Positions 32,336-42,845 of a stretch of 64,000 nucleotides of DNA are shown here, piece after piece. The position numbers and the translations under genes were made by a program. Numbering within the stretch: position 1 is the first letter of the stretch; every line of letters starts with the position of its first letter. The notes beneath the pieces were generated by a model, which was given only the letters and a program-made list of their open reading frames with translations, was not told where the DNA came from and did not search any database. The DNA is taken from contig NW_003314382.1 in assembly GCF_000143415.4 (NCBI RefSeq), positions 117,755 through 181,754 on the forward strand, read 5' to 3'. This stretch comes from Selaginella moellendorffii. Lineage: Eukaryota; Streptophyta; Lycopodiopsida; Selaginellales; Selaginellaceae.

Positions 32336-32624
32336 AGGGGCTCCTTGCTCAATGGAAAGGATCGTATTAAGTGTTGCCGTAAGTTGGACCACAAGTTTAT
32401 AAAGTTCGGTATGATATAGGCTGATCCTTCAGAAATTATACATATGAAGTGGTTGAAACACTTCATACAAAGGGATTAGGAATAATTGACATGACCTTTA
32501 AATTCACTGATGTTTCCTCCTGATGTTCTTCCAAATCCCAACCCATCCACGAGAGAACCCTGACAATCTTCCATCATTTTGAGAAGAGGGATGATGTGAG
32601 GTCTAAATGTATAGCTATGATTGT
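32336..32624. other. AT-rich sequence, nothing recognised
   Basis: No coding frame or repeat recognised between the family-F unit and the repeat-C copy. A TTTGAGAAGAGGG stretch precedes the LTR-like start. Confidence 0.3.
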
Positions 32625-33138
32625 AGCGTACATGGTTTTTACCCTTCATCCTATGGTGATTTACCATAGGATAACCATGAAGTGAAACTTAAACCCTCTA
32701 TGTGCCACGTGTTATATGCCACATGCTTAAAGAACAGTGGTGTAGAATCCGAATTTCAGAGCTTTGGGCCACTAAATGAAAGAATGGAGTCAAACTCCTA
32801 AGTATAGAGCCAAGGAGCAAAGGAACTGGAGTACAGAGTGACTCTTAAGCATTCAACCCAAGGAACGACTTGAAACAGTTCTAGAACATCCAGCATCCCA
32901 ATGCTAGAACCAACATGCAAAATGAAGCCAAACAGAGTCTGGCGCTATTTCAGCATACCGGTGGCCTAATGTGAAGATATAGATACTCCACTAACTAGCA
33001 TAGTATAGAACTTGGGCTTAGACCCAAGCCAAACGCAAAACAAGGATAGGCACGCAAGCAGGAGTTAGAATATGCCTCAAGTTGGTCGGCCATACCCAAC
33101 TTACCCATTATCCCTACCATACATTTGGAACCCCTCTA
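32625..33138 (-). repeat. Repeat C, copy 3 (LTR fragment)
   Basis: It is nearly collinear with 2361-2905: TGTAGCGTACATGG, the CCATAGGATAACCATGAAG palindromic stretch, GTGCCACGTGTTATATGCC and CAGCATACCGGTGGCCTAA. It stops just before the poly-C position and is replaced by the foldback repeat. Intermediate CpG decay between copies 1 and 2. Confidence 0.65.
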
Positions 33139-33149
33139 GGAAATAAAAG

Positions 33150-33600
33150 ATGGTTGATTAAAGTTTAAATATAAAGTGAAAAAAAGCCTATGGAAAAAAG
33201 TGCACCCCTTTTTTTATTAGTTAAATATCTTAGAATATTTAGAGTTAAACATCTTTTGGTTTAAATAATACTAAGTTGGATGATCTTCTAGGAATTCCAA
33301 ATTTGGGAGTTTACATTTTATATCAAAACAAATCTCAAGTCATATTTTGTTTAATTGAACACTTGGTTGCTTTAGCTAGGTTAAATCTAAAGGGTAAGTG
33401 TAAGCTTCTGAATTTGGACTTCCCGGAAGGTCACCCCCAATACTATTCAAACCCAAGGATGCTTAACCCCAATTATCCCAAAACTTTTAACCGATTGAAA
33501 AAAGGGGTATACTCTTGTTTGTGGGCCCTTTCCCTTTATATTTAAACCCTATAGATCATCTCTCAAGTCGTTCTTTTTGGTTGCTTACAGTAGGGTGTCA
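33150..33600. repeat. Foldback element with inverted family-F ends
   Basis: Near 33160-33235 the plus strand carries GTTTAAATATAAAGTG...AAAAAAGTGCACCCCTTTTTTT. This is the reverse complement of the family-F end AAAAAAAGGGGTGCAC...CCCTTTCCCTCTATATTTAAAC found at 33497-33545. The two arms face each other across ~260 bp, a MITE- or foldback-type arrangement. Confidence 0.55.
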
Positions 33601-34012
33601 AGAGAGTAAGAGTCTTAACTTCCCCAAATTTTCAGATTTTAAAGAAACAAAACTATACTTTGTTTTTCAATTGAAAAATTTAAGAGATTATTGTAAGTTC
33701 TTAGATTTGAACTTTCAAATAAATCATCCAGCCCAGTACTATTCAAACCTATGGATGTAATGTTAAATATTTCAAGAAGTTTAACTAATTAAAAAAAGAG
33801 GTGCACTTTTGTTCATAGGCCCTTTCCCTCTATATTTAAACTTTAATAAATTGTTTCTCAAGTTATTCTCTTTAGTAATTTATAATTTATTATGTTTTTT
33901 TGCATTATGAATAGAAGTTGAGTGCCGTAACTCTTCTACTAAATATTAATCTCAACATGTAGTGTGATGCCCTTAGCTAACCAATAGAGTTAGACTTGAG
34001 AACTTTATGATA
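33600..34012 (+). repeat. Further family-F copy
   Basis: TGTAAGTTCTTAGATTTGAACTTTC at about 33691 and AAAAAAAGAGGTGCACTTTTG to CCCTCTATATTTAAACTTTA at about 33793-33843 repeat the unit described at 33402-33590, AT-richer. Confidence 0.5.
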
Positions 34013-34450
34013 CCAAATGTAAGCTCTTGGATTTAGACTTTCTGGAAAATCATCTAGCATAATAATCATACATACTAATAACTTAATACAACTAATATAT
34101 AAGGCATGACAGCGACGGTGTTTGGTAAACATAATAATGGGGGTATTTAGTGGACATGTTAAATTCTTATATAGAAATATTGAATGAGTAGTGCTCAATA
34201 CACAAAATAGAGAAAAAGAGAACTAAAAGCCTAAGCTAAGTATGCTCAACTAGAAATATATAAGAGTTCCTATCTTATTTTTATCTGGCTAAGTATAGAT
34301 ATTAAGCCAAATTTAATACACTTAAACAAGAGAAACCAACAAAAGGAATCAACAATATTAATCTTCTACTATTGTGGTAGTAAAGAGAGAATGTTTGAAA
34401 AGATTCACTAATATGTAACTTTTGATATTTGTAGTTATATTCATGCCAAA
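34013..34450. repeat. LTR-like repeats (family F start and repeat D copy 2)
   Basis: GATACCAAA directly followed by TGTAAGCTCTTGG at 34010-34030 repeats the primer-site/LTR-edge arrangement seen at 2350-2361. From 34113 (GGCATGACAGCGACGGTG) to about 34450 the sequence follows 3152-3500 with CpG positions changed to TpG/CpA. Confidence 0.5.
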
Positions 34451-35120
34451 AAAAGAGTAAAAAACATTCTTTTGTTTAAGACACATTTATATTTTTCTTT
34501 TTATTTTCTTGTGCAATTTAAGAAAATGAAAAACTCTACTAACAATCTCTAAAGCAATGAAATTCCTTGTTAATGTCAAATACCCACTCAAGTTTATATA
34601 TATTGTTTTCCCAAAAACTCAATCCTTAAACATTCTTCAAGAACTAGATTGCATCATCCATATCTCTTTAATTGATATCACAATTATACTCCACTAGTGG
34701 GAGATATTAGAACACCAAAAATAGAAGATATTATATAATCATGTTTCATGGAAGTTAGTACTAAGGATGGATGTAACATCAACATACATAATCATGCCCC
34801 ATAGCATTAAAAACCCAATTCAACAAAGCAATATCAATAACCTGAATTGATTGATTACAATGTGGCATGGTGGAAAAAGAGAATGTAGTAAAGATTGAAA
34901 AAGCAAAATAAATCTAATAGCTACAATCTTAGATTTGGTGAAAAACTAATATAAATTTAAATAATCCCAAACATTAAATAAAGCATTATTAAAAAGCTAT
35001 ACTGTTCAAGGACAAATTGCAATGTCCTCACCTCTACCAATGTGATATATGAATGGGTATATTAATTGAGGTCTAAACCCTTACTTATATATATATAAAC
35101 TCAATCCCAAATGGAAGTAG
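34451..35120. other. AT-rich sequence, nothing recognised
   Basis: No coding frame with domain character, tandem array or terminal repeat seen. Probably decayed repeat. Confidence 0.35.
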
Positions 35121-36300
35121 GGTTATATATATAACATGATAGTGGGGAGGCCTGCCGGCCGTCAGATCTAAGGCCTGGGCTAGGCTCGGTATCCATGGTT
35201 GTGGGAAAAATCACATTAATGTTTGGATGGCCAATCAATAATGGGCACATTGGCTGGAAGAGAAGAAACTCATTGGGTGTTGTGAGTGAAAGCTATGAAT
35301 TAAAGAAGACACATGTTAGTCCAGAAATCACATTGCACCCAAGACAGAAGAAATCTGCCTATTGCCTTGCATCCATTCCCAATAACATGTACTCTTATCA
35401 TTGTTGAGTGGTGATGAAGGATGATTATGCCGAGAATTGGTGTTGGGCTCATGCCACATAAAGTTTAGGGTTGCCCATAATCATTTGGAATCAACACTTC
35501 TATGGCTGTTACATCACAGCCCAATGCTTCTACTTCTGGAATTGACTAACACTAGAATTACTCCAAAGCTTCTAGGATTGATCAAGACCAAGAAAGTAAG
35601 TCAGGTGTTGATATTGAACACAATTTTCTTTTTTTCTTGCAATTTCAATGTGACAATCAGGAGGAAGAAATTTTGTGCCAGTCATAGGTGTTATGTCTTG
35701 ATGGGTTAGCCACACAATCAATAATGGTGGCCACTAATTTGGCCCTAAACCACAGCAATCTAGCCTTTTGTGTATTGTGGACATTTGAGACGTGTTCGTT
35801 TGGGTTTGTGGATGCTATCAAGCAGTAAAGCTGGAGCTAGAGCCAGAGATCATGGCGGCCGCAGTTGCGGATGAAAAAGGAGGTGCACCCGAGCAGGCGG
35901 AAGCAGAGTGAGATACTCTAAGATATAATCACTAATAATTATTAACGTGGCCAGAACTATCAAAGAGTTTGCAATCCCTATTTTTCTATATATATAAAGT
36001 GATAGTGGGGAGGCCCACTAGCTGTTGGATCCCAAGCCCAAGGAAAAATCATGTTGCCATTTTGGTTATGGCAATGTGTTATCGGGGTGCTAATGGCAGA
36101 GGTACAATTTTCATCCAATTGCTTCCCAAAGTGCAGCTCTCATTACAATATAATGGTTTCCAGCTCATCCCAAAAGGAACCTCTCTAGTGGGTTGTGGAG
36201 CAACTTGCAACACTTGGGCCAAAGATGGATTTGGAAGCATTCTTTTGCCTCTTTGCGTTCAAAATGGAGGAATGCAACTCAACACTGATCTAATCTAGCT
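35121..36300. repeat. Two related repeat starts (GATAGTGGGGAGGCC) with non-coding sequence
   Basis: TATATATA..., then GATAGTGGGGAGGCCTGCCGG at 35139 and GATAGTGGGGAGGCCCACTAG at 36000, each followed by an AAAAATCA word and then unrelated sequence, look like two ends or copies of one repeat family. Between them, 35851-35910 encodes a short Ala/Glu-rich stretch (MAAAVADEKGGAPEQ) that may be a captured exon fragment. No complete gene is seen. Confidence 0.4.
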
Positions 36301-36954
36301 TATGCAATGTTTATGGGTAGAGTTTGTAAATTCCAGTATAGGAAATCTGGATTTGAGGAGTTTAAACAACAACCAAGTATAGTAAATGCATTATTATTTA
36401 ATGATTACAGCTATAATGCAAGAGCCGACCAATAACCACAGCCACCACAGCTTAGTTTTTTTGAAATGTCCAGACACACTAAGTTATAGTTAAGACATTC
36501 ATGTTCGGTCAAGAGAATATCTTTCAGTTGTGGAGTTAATCAAACAGAAAATATAGTTAAACTCAGCAAACCTTTTGAAATGGCATGAAATTTGCCAACC
36601 ACCCAGCATTTCTTGAGCAGTTGCTAGCATATATATGGATTTCAAGTTTTTTATAAATTTGTTATTCAGATATGTTTTATAAAATGGATAAAATAACATA
36701 AAGTTGTTCTAAATTTAAATATCATAAATAACCTCTTTTACTTAAGAAAATAAAAAAATTGTATCCTTTGAAAAGGTGAGCGGTTCGAATCATGGCTATT
36801 TGTGGCATCAAAAGTGGGCAAAGAAAGGGCTCATGGCGAAGGCACGGCAAGCCGTGCTTGTGGTCGCTTAGGTCAGATCAACGCGAGGGGAAAGGTAGAG
36901 AGGGATACCGCAGGGATTTGCGGGCGCCGGGGGCGCGCCAGAGAGGAAGCGAAG
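36301..36954. other. AT-rich intergenic sequence and UBC27-like promoter
   Basis: Nothing is recognised to about 36780. GC content then rises toward the E2 gene. An in-frame upstream ATG at 36802 exists, but family members start at the Met at 36955. Confidence 0.4.
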
Positions 36955-37801
36955 ATGCTCGATGTTTCTCGTGTGCAGAAGGAGCTTGTGGAGATCGAGC
37001 GCGATAAGAAGCTGTCAGGCGTGAGCATCCAGGTATTTGACGATGGCCTGAGTAGAATGCGGGGGACAATCACTGGTCCTATCGGCACTCCCTACGAGGG
37101 CGGTATCTTCACTGTCGACATTCAGTTACCCTGTAAGTGTAAATTTTTCCTTTCTTCTCAAACTCTTACTTTTTATTTTGTTCTTCTCTAGCTGCGTATC
37201 CTTTCGAGCCCCCCAAAATGCAGTTCATCACCAAAGTCTGGTGAGTGAGAGCTCGAGAAAAGAGGAACAAAAAATCTAGTTTTTTTTTTCCTTTGATGCT
37301 GATCTTGTCTCCTTTTACTTCGCCCAGGCATCCCAATATCAGCAGCCAAAATGGAGCCATTTGCCTAGACATTCTCAAAGACCAGTGGAGCCCGGCTCTC
37401 ACCCTCAAGACGGCTCTACTTTCTCTCCAAGCGCTCCTCTCCACGCCCGAGCCGGGTGATCCTCAAGACGCAGTGGTCGCAAAACAGGTAAAGAGCGAAA
37501 AAAACGTTTCGTGCTAAAAGTTTTTGCCAACTTGCTTTGTTTGCTTGATCCAGTACTTGCGTGAGTATCCAGTCTTCGAGAGCACTGCGAGATACTGGAC
37601 TGAATCGTTTGCGAAAAGATCTTCGCTTGGCATGGAAGAAAAGGTACTTGTATACAGTGATGTTTAGCGTAAATTCATAGCTCTCGGTTCTCACAGGTAG
37701 CAAAGCTGGTAGAAATGGGCTTCACGGATGAAGTTGCGACTGCTGCCCTCGAGTGCTGCGGTGGAGACGAGAACGCCGCTCTGGAGAAGCTCCTGAGCTG
37801 A
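36955..37801 (+). CDS. UBC27: Ubiquitin-conjugating enzyme E2 with C-terminal UBA (UBC27/UBE2K type)
   Basis: Five exons: 36955-37132, 37192-37240, 37328-37487, 37554-37643 and 37697-37801. The protein starts [16 protein letters not shown], as UBC27/UBE2K family members do. The UBC fold follows with [30 protein letters not shown] and the active-site Cys in [20 protein letters not shown]-terminal UBA domain of about 40 residues ends the protein ([20 protein letters not shown], then [10 protein letters not shown]). E2s of this type build K48-linked ubiquitin chains, often on pre-ubiquitinated targets (family knowledge). The length is normal and nothing is missing. It is convergent with PRMT3, 211 bp apart. 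Confidence 0.93.
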
Positions 37802-38012
37802 TAAAAAATGAAATTCGTGATTGTTGATAATTTCAACTCCCAAAGCTAACACGAGGAATGATTTATGTTCTAGCATAATCTTTGTTGTCAACAAGCAAGT
37901 TTAATATGGTTCTATCCGAATGAAATTCATAGCGTTCCAGCCATGAGAGCAAAACTTTGGGAGATCTCATCCCTCAAGTGTAGCACAACTTACCGAAGCT
38001 TGGGACCTTTTG

Positions 38013-40027
38013 CTATAACCCAAAAATCTGGACAGGCATTGGAAACGCGGCTCCACTTTCAGCCGCCACCGCCGCCGTCTCCAGGGAGATATCAATGCTG
38101 CGGTGCTTGAAGCTTCTCGCGATGCTGATCCTTCCCTTCAGCAACGCTGCCGGGTTCTCCTTCGTGCCAGGCTCTCCGGGTCCTGCGCTTGCGTCGCGGC
38201 TTAGAAGGATCGGATTTCTAAACGTCAGGATCGTCTGTGACCAGTGCGTGCTTGGAGAGAACGGAGATGTCGTCATTGTAACCGGAGAAACCTTGCAACA
38301 CCTCTCGGTAAAGCCGACGTCGAACCAAAGTACCACTCCGTAGCACCAGACTGGAGAGGCGGTCCTGGGCTTGAGCTCAAAGTGTGCATGGAAGTCGACG
38401 TCGTCGGGCTTCATCGTGAGGATATCGAATTTCTGGCAGGAGGAAGAACAAAGTTAAAAAGTCCTGGAATGCGTCTGCGTGACAATACCTGGATCGAGAA
38501 AGAGTCTGTGACGATGTCTTCCTTGTTCACGACGTCTACCACGGGTGCGTTCGCTGCGTGCTCAAGAACTTCGTTCCCGATGCGCTTCATGTTGAAGCCA
38601 TAGACGTCCTCCCAAAACGGGAGGCTTGTAGCGCCTTTGCCAAATCCTGCTACGAACTGCAAAACCAAGCACACAAAACGCATGAGCGAAGATAAGTTTT
38701 GCTGGTTTCAAGCTTTACCATCTCCGCTGTGTCTGGCAAGATTGATCCCCCGGGTTTCAACCATCTGTCCCGTGCATGCAACACCGAGCCAAGCATCGAC
38801 TCATACAAGAGACCGTAACCCATCCATTCGCTGATGATCACGTCGACGCTGTGAGGACTGATGGATAACTTTCCATCGAGATCTTCGATCATTCCTCCAA
38901 CAACTTCTATGGTATTACCAGAAGAGCCATCGCTAATAAATCCATTGTCTCTAGCCACCTGAACGAAACAAATCACTATCAGAAAGGCAGAAAAACGAGA
39001 GAAAGAATAGCGTTACCTCTCGAGCAACCATAGCCATCTTCTCGCTTCCATCAACAGCTATCACCTTCGACGCGCCGGCCTTCGCCGCAAAGAGACTGCA
39101 ATGCAAAACAAGCTGTTGCTCTAGACCAAATCACCAGCCAGTTTGTACCTTAAGATCCCGGTTCCACAGCCAATGTCCATCACTAGAGCATTCTCCAGCA
39201 AAGGAGGATTGTGTAAAATAGCCTTTTGATAAGCCTCGGTTCTCACCTAGAGTCACAGGCCATCAAGATAAACATTTTAAGAACGAGGAAGCTTACCTTG
39301 TCGCCAAGCATCTCCCTGTGAATCCCATACTCGCCATAAGAACTGAAGTACTTGCTGTTAACGCGCAGGATCTCTTCTTTGACAACGTTGTCAAAGCTAA
39401 CTCTTTTCTTCTTCTCGGCAAGCTTTCCATCACTCGTTGGCAAAGAGCTAGTTGCAAGCTCTCTTATAGCTTCGTCAATGGATCCTTCTCCCGGATCCAA
39501 GTTTGCTAGCTCGCTGATGATCTCGTCTCGATCAATGGTACCGTTACCATCCTCTTCGATATCGTCCAAGTCGAAGTTGTAAAGCAACGCATCGTCCTTG
39601 AGGAAAGGAGCCAAGTAGAAGTCGTCCTTCCAACGATCAGACCCGGGCAGCGAGCAATGCCGCGTGGAATCGACGTGATCCTGGAATGCCCTCTCGTCCT
39701 GGAACTCAGCACCACAGTTCCAACATCTCTCTGCCGCTACCTAAGAAAGACAAAAAGATTTGGAAGAGAATCTAAGCGAGAACCGCAACACCATACCTCA
39801 GAGCGTATGAAATTTAGCAGCCGCAAGGCCTGGTAGAAATCCAGACGAGAATGGAGCCGCAGAGCGCCAAAATCGAGGCCGTGTTGCTGCGAGCAGTGAC
39901 GGAATGCTTGATCGGCGGAGGAGAAGGAAGAGGAGCAAAGCAGACACTTCACGATCGATCCAGCGTCGTCGGCATTCTCTGCCCAGTCCTCCCATCCAGC
40001 GCCGTCCTCGTCCTCGCTAGAGCTCAT
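38013..40027 (-). CDS. PRMT3: Protein arginine N-methyltransferase 3
   Basis: ATG at 40027 (MSSSEDEDGAGWEDW). The acidic start is followed by a C2H2 zinc finger (CLLCSSSF...HCSQQHGLDF). A second Cys/His element follows (CWNCGAEFQDERAF...DSTRHC). The type I arginine methyltransferase core contains VSFDNV, YFSSYGEYGIHREML, the AdoMet-binding VMDIGCGTGILS, the double-E loop SEWMGYGLLYESML and the THW loop (STHWSQTIL). The C-terminal beta barrel is present, with about nine short introns. PRMT3 makes asymmetric dimethylarginine, classically on ribosomal protein RPS2, in the cytosol (family knowledge). The ATG lies only 62 bp from the divergent J-protein gene. Confidence 0.92.
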
Positions 40028-40089
40028 CACGCCAAAACCCTAAAACCAGGGGTTTGGCTTATCTCTCCAAGAGCCCTAAAAACCAGTCG
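40028..40089. promoter_or_regulatory. 62-bp bidirectional promoter with telo-box
   Basis: Between the PRMT3 ATG (minus) and the J-protein ATG (plus) only 62 bp remain. They contain AAAACCCTAAAACC, a telo-box-type element, and a second CCCTAAAAACC. Transcription starts of both genes must lie in or overlap this stretch. Confidence 0.55.
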
Positions 40090-41317
40090 ATGGTTTTGGG
40101 GAAGAATGCAGCGCCATCGCCATCGCTTCGCTGTGATTTCGGCGCTGCACAGGTCTTTTCGCGGTTCAATCGCTCGTCGCGCCTCACCGGGAAGCGGGCG
40201 CTGTGGATCCCAAGAGCTATCAGCGGCGGGAAGAAGAATCACTACGAGATTCTTGGGCTGCACTACAATGCGAGCCCGCTGGAGATCAAGAAAGCGTTCC
40301 GGCAGCTTGCGCACAAGGTGAGAGTGCATTGTTTCTTCGTGGTTTCTTTTTTCTTCGTTCTTTCATCTGTTCCTTGGTTCTTGTTTGTTTTTTTTCTGTT
40401 CCTCCATTGTTGTAACTGAGCGTTAGTATTGACAATGGCAGGCTGCTGTGTGCAGTACCATCCGGATGTGAACAAGGCCGCGGACGCGGAAGAGATTTTC
40501 AAGTCTGTCCGAGTAGCGTATGAGGTGAAGTTCTTTGTGTTTTTTTTTTCCTTCGTGGCCATAGATCCTTCCTTTCTTCCAGGTTTTGTCCAACGAGACT
40601 AGCAGAAGAGAATACAATCAAACACTTCATCACCAAAGAACCAGGACAACCAGTTCTCCAGAGGGGACGGACTACAATTCTTTCAGATATGCACGCTCTC
40701 AAAGCTATAGATACTATGAACGCGTAAGTGCTTCGTTCGGACTCGCGATACGATGAAAATCACCTTGCTCCTTTTTTCAGGTGGATTTCGATACCAGTGA
40801 CTACGAGAGAAGGTCCGGACGCTCGTCTCGTAGGAGACGAAAGTTTGAGCCGACTTGGGTGAGGAGGCACAGGACCGGGGCCAGGGACGACGAATTCGAT
40901 AGCTCAAACATGGCCGAGGAATCACAGGATGACGGAGAAGACTGGCTGGCGGAGTGGCAAAGCTCCCGAAACATGATCTTTCTAGCAACTTGGACGCTGG
41001 CAGTGATCTTCTACAGGTTTGGAATCCGGGCAGCTCTGGCAGCTCTTGGCGTCGCGATGTCTTTCCGGACCAAGCTCTCGACGTGGTACAAACTGGCACT
41101 CGCAGTAGCATGGCTGATTGGAGGTGGCAGAGGCATGCTCGTGGCTTACTTGGTGATGCAAGCGAGCTCGCTGTGGGGAGGAGCTTGCGACGTTGCCGTC
41201 TTCACGCTCGTCTTTGGGATTTGGCTGCGAGGAAGCTTTCTCTCGGGCTACGTCTTTCTGCCACCGCCAGTTCTTTTGCTCGTGGCGATGAAGCTCGTAA
41301 GAAGCTCGGGCTTTTGA
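40090..41317 (+). CDS. Plastid-type J-domain protein with C-terminal membrane segments
   Basis: Exons: 40090-40317, 40456-40524, 40583-40723 and 40781-41317. The N-terminus (about 45 residues, Ser/Arg-rich, few acids) looks like a chloroplast transit peptide. The J domain follows: NHYEILGLHYNASPLEIKKAFRQLAHK, HPD in the YHPDVNK word, and VRVAYEVLSNE. After a charged middle part (RRSGRSSRRRRK, then DDGEDWLAEW) come three or four hydrophobic segments in the last 120 residues, with no zinc-finger or client domain. This is a type III J-protein that likely recruits Hsp70 at a plastid membrane. The first in-frame ATG is used. Confidence 0.85.
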
Positions 41318-41402
41318 TCGTCACGGGCTTCCTGTGTTTCGATCCTCTGCATGGTTTTTGGATCGAGCTCGTTTTCTTTACGTTATCAGCAATCCGTGAC
41401 AG

Positions 41403-42608
41403 ATGGTCTTGATCTCTTCTTTAGCCGAGCGAGTGAAGAGTTGCAGGGATTTATCTCAGGCTCGGGATCTATGTAGTTGCTTGAGACAAGGCAACTATCT
41501 CAACATTGTCTATCTCGCCAACCTTGTGGTGGAAATGTATGGCAAGTGTGGCAGCGTCGAAGATGCCAAGTACGTGTTTGATCACATTCGAAGACCAAAT
41601 CTCTTTTCTTGGACCGTAGTGATCGCAGCATATGCCCGTAATGGGCATCCATTACAGGCACGGGAACTGTTTGATCAAATGCCGATGCGAGACCTGGCGT
41701 CTTGGAATGCCATGATTCTTGTTTGCGCAGACGCAGCGAATCTTGACGAAGCCATAGCTCTGTTTGAATCTATGCAGGAAAGAGACATTGTTTCATGGAG
41801 CACTCTGATCACTGCTTATGCCCGGTTTGGCTATATGGACCAGGCCAAAGCTTTGTTCGATCAAATGCCTCAGAGAAACGTTGTGGCCTGGACTGCCATG
41901 GTTGCTGCGTATGCCCAAAACGGGCATCCATACGAAGCGCGGAGAGTTTTCGATGAAATGCCAGAAACCAACTTGGTTTCGTGGAACATAGTTCTGGATG
42001 CGTTTGCGGAGAATGGGGAATCGAGCGAAGCAGCTGACATTTTCAGAGCTATGCCCCAGCGAGATGTTGTCTCGTGGAACACTTTGATCGCGGCTTGCGT
42101 GAGGAGAGGCCAACTTTTGGAGGCCAAGCGTTTGTTTGATCGAGTTCCGGAGAAGTCAGTGGCGTCCTGGAACTCCATCTTTCAAGCCTGTGCAGTGTTC
42201 CAAAACGATAGCGCTGTCGAGCTCTTGAGCTCAATGAGGATGGAAGACGTGCCACCGGACGGCACCACTTTCACTTGGATCCTCAGCTCGTGCAACTCGA
42301 GGGGAGATCTGGGGCGAGGATTGAAGCTTTTCTCCTCGATGATCGAGGATCACGGTCTCTCGCCATGCTTGGATCACTACAATTGCGCTTTAAATGCGCT
42401 GGGACGAGCTGGTTTGCTGCGACAAGTGCGTCAAGCCGTGGAGGAGATGCCGCTTGGTCCAGATTGTGTCACCTGGAAGACATTGTTACTGGCTGCCTCG
42501 AAGCTAGACTATAACATTGGAACTTGGGCTGCAACAAGAGCTCTGGAGTTGAATCCAATGGATGACGCACCCTATGTTTCACTCTCTCAAGACTTCATTA
42601 GCTTCTAA
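41403..42608 (+). CDS. Pentatricopeptide repeat protein (intronless)
   Basis: 401 residues, single exon, 85 bp downstream of the J-protein gene. About ten PPR units can be read, each with a SWNxxI/AWTAM start, AYAxNGxxxEAxxxFDxMP and a (R/K)(D/N)(V/L) end, such as SWSTLITAYARFGYMDQAKALFDQMPQ (broken here for length). The C-terminus has LGRAGLL..VRQAVEEMP and a WKTLLLA...ALELNPMDDAPYVSLS stretch, an E1-type ending without a DYW deaminase domain. Such proteins bind organelle RNA in plastids or mitochondria and select editing sites. There is no clear transit peptide in the first 20 residues (MVLISSLAERVKSCRDL), so the targeting is uncertain. Confidence 0.88.
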   Translation: MVLISSLAERVKSCRDLSQARDLCSCLRQGNYLNIVYLANLVVEMYGKCGSVEDAKYVFDHIRRPNLFSWTVVIAAYARNGHPLQARELFDQMPMRDLASWNAMILVCADAANLDEAIALFESMQERDIVSWSTLITAYARFGYMDQAKALFDQMPQRNVVAWTAMVAAYAQNGHPYEARRVFDEMPETNLVSWNIVLDAFAENGESSEAADIFRAMPQRDVVSWNTLIAACVRRGQLLEAKRLFDRVPEKSVASWNSIFQACAVFQNDSAVELLSSMRMEDVPPDGTTFTWILSSCNSRGDLGRGLKLFSSMIEDHGLSPCLDHYNCALNALGRAGLLRQVRQAVEEMPLGPDCVTWKTLLLAASKLDYNIGTWAATRALELNPMDDAPYVSLSQDFISF

Positions 42609-42709
42609 CAAGCGACTAGGCTCCAGGACCTCGACAAGAGGATGTCCAGCATGGAAATGCTACGCTTGGAACAATTCCGTAAAGATTTTTTTATTGTTAA
42701 TATTCTTAA

Positions 42710-42795
42710 CCACCATAAAATACAGTTCCTTTTTCAAATATTCTAAATAGAATATTTGAAAAGGTGTTTTAATTTAGGAACCGTATTTTACAAAG
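42710..42795. repeat. Small inverted repeat between the PPR and PLATZ genes
   Basis: AAAATACAGTTCC...CAAATATTCT on the left and AGAATATTTG...GGAACCGTATTTT on the right form a foldback with a 4-base centre (AAAT). It could be a tiny MITE or a 3'-end/terminator structure. The motif CATATTC-like words occur in both arms. Confidence 0.6.
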
Positions 42796-42845
42796 TATGT
42801 AAACAGTGGAGACCTAAAGGAAGACACATTTCCTTTACGAGAGTT

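Noticed and set aside
35851-35910. Short Ala/Glu-rich coding stretch MAAAVADEKGG
   Set aside because: Too short and isolated among repeats to call a gene; mentioned under the repeat entry as a possible exon fragment.
36802-36954. 51-residue N-terminal extension of the UBC27-like protein
   Set aside because: Family members begin at the MLDVSR-type start at 36955; the extension has no similarity and atypical composition.
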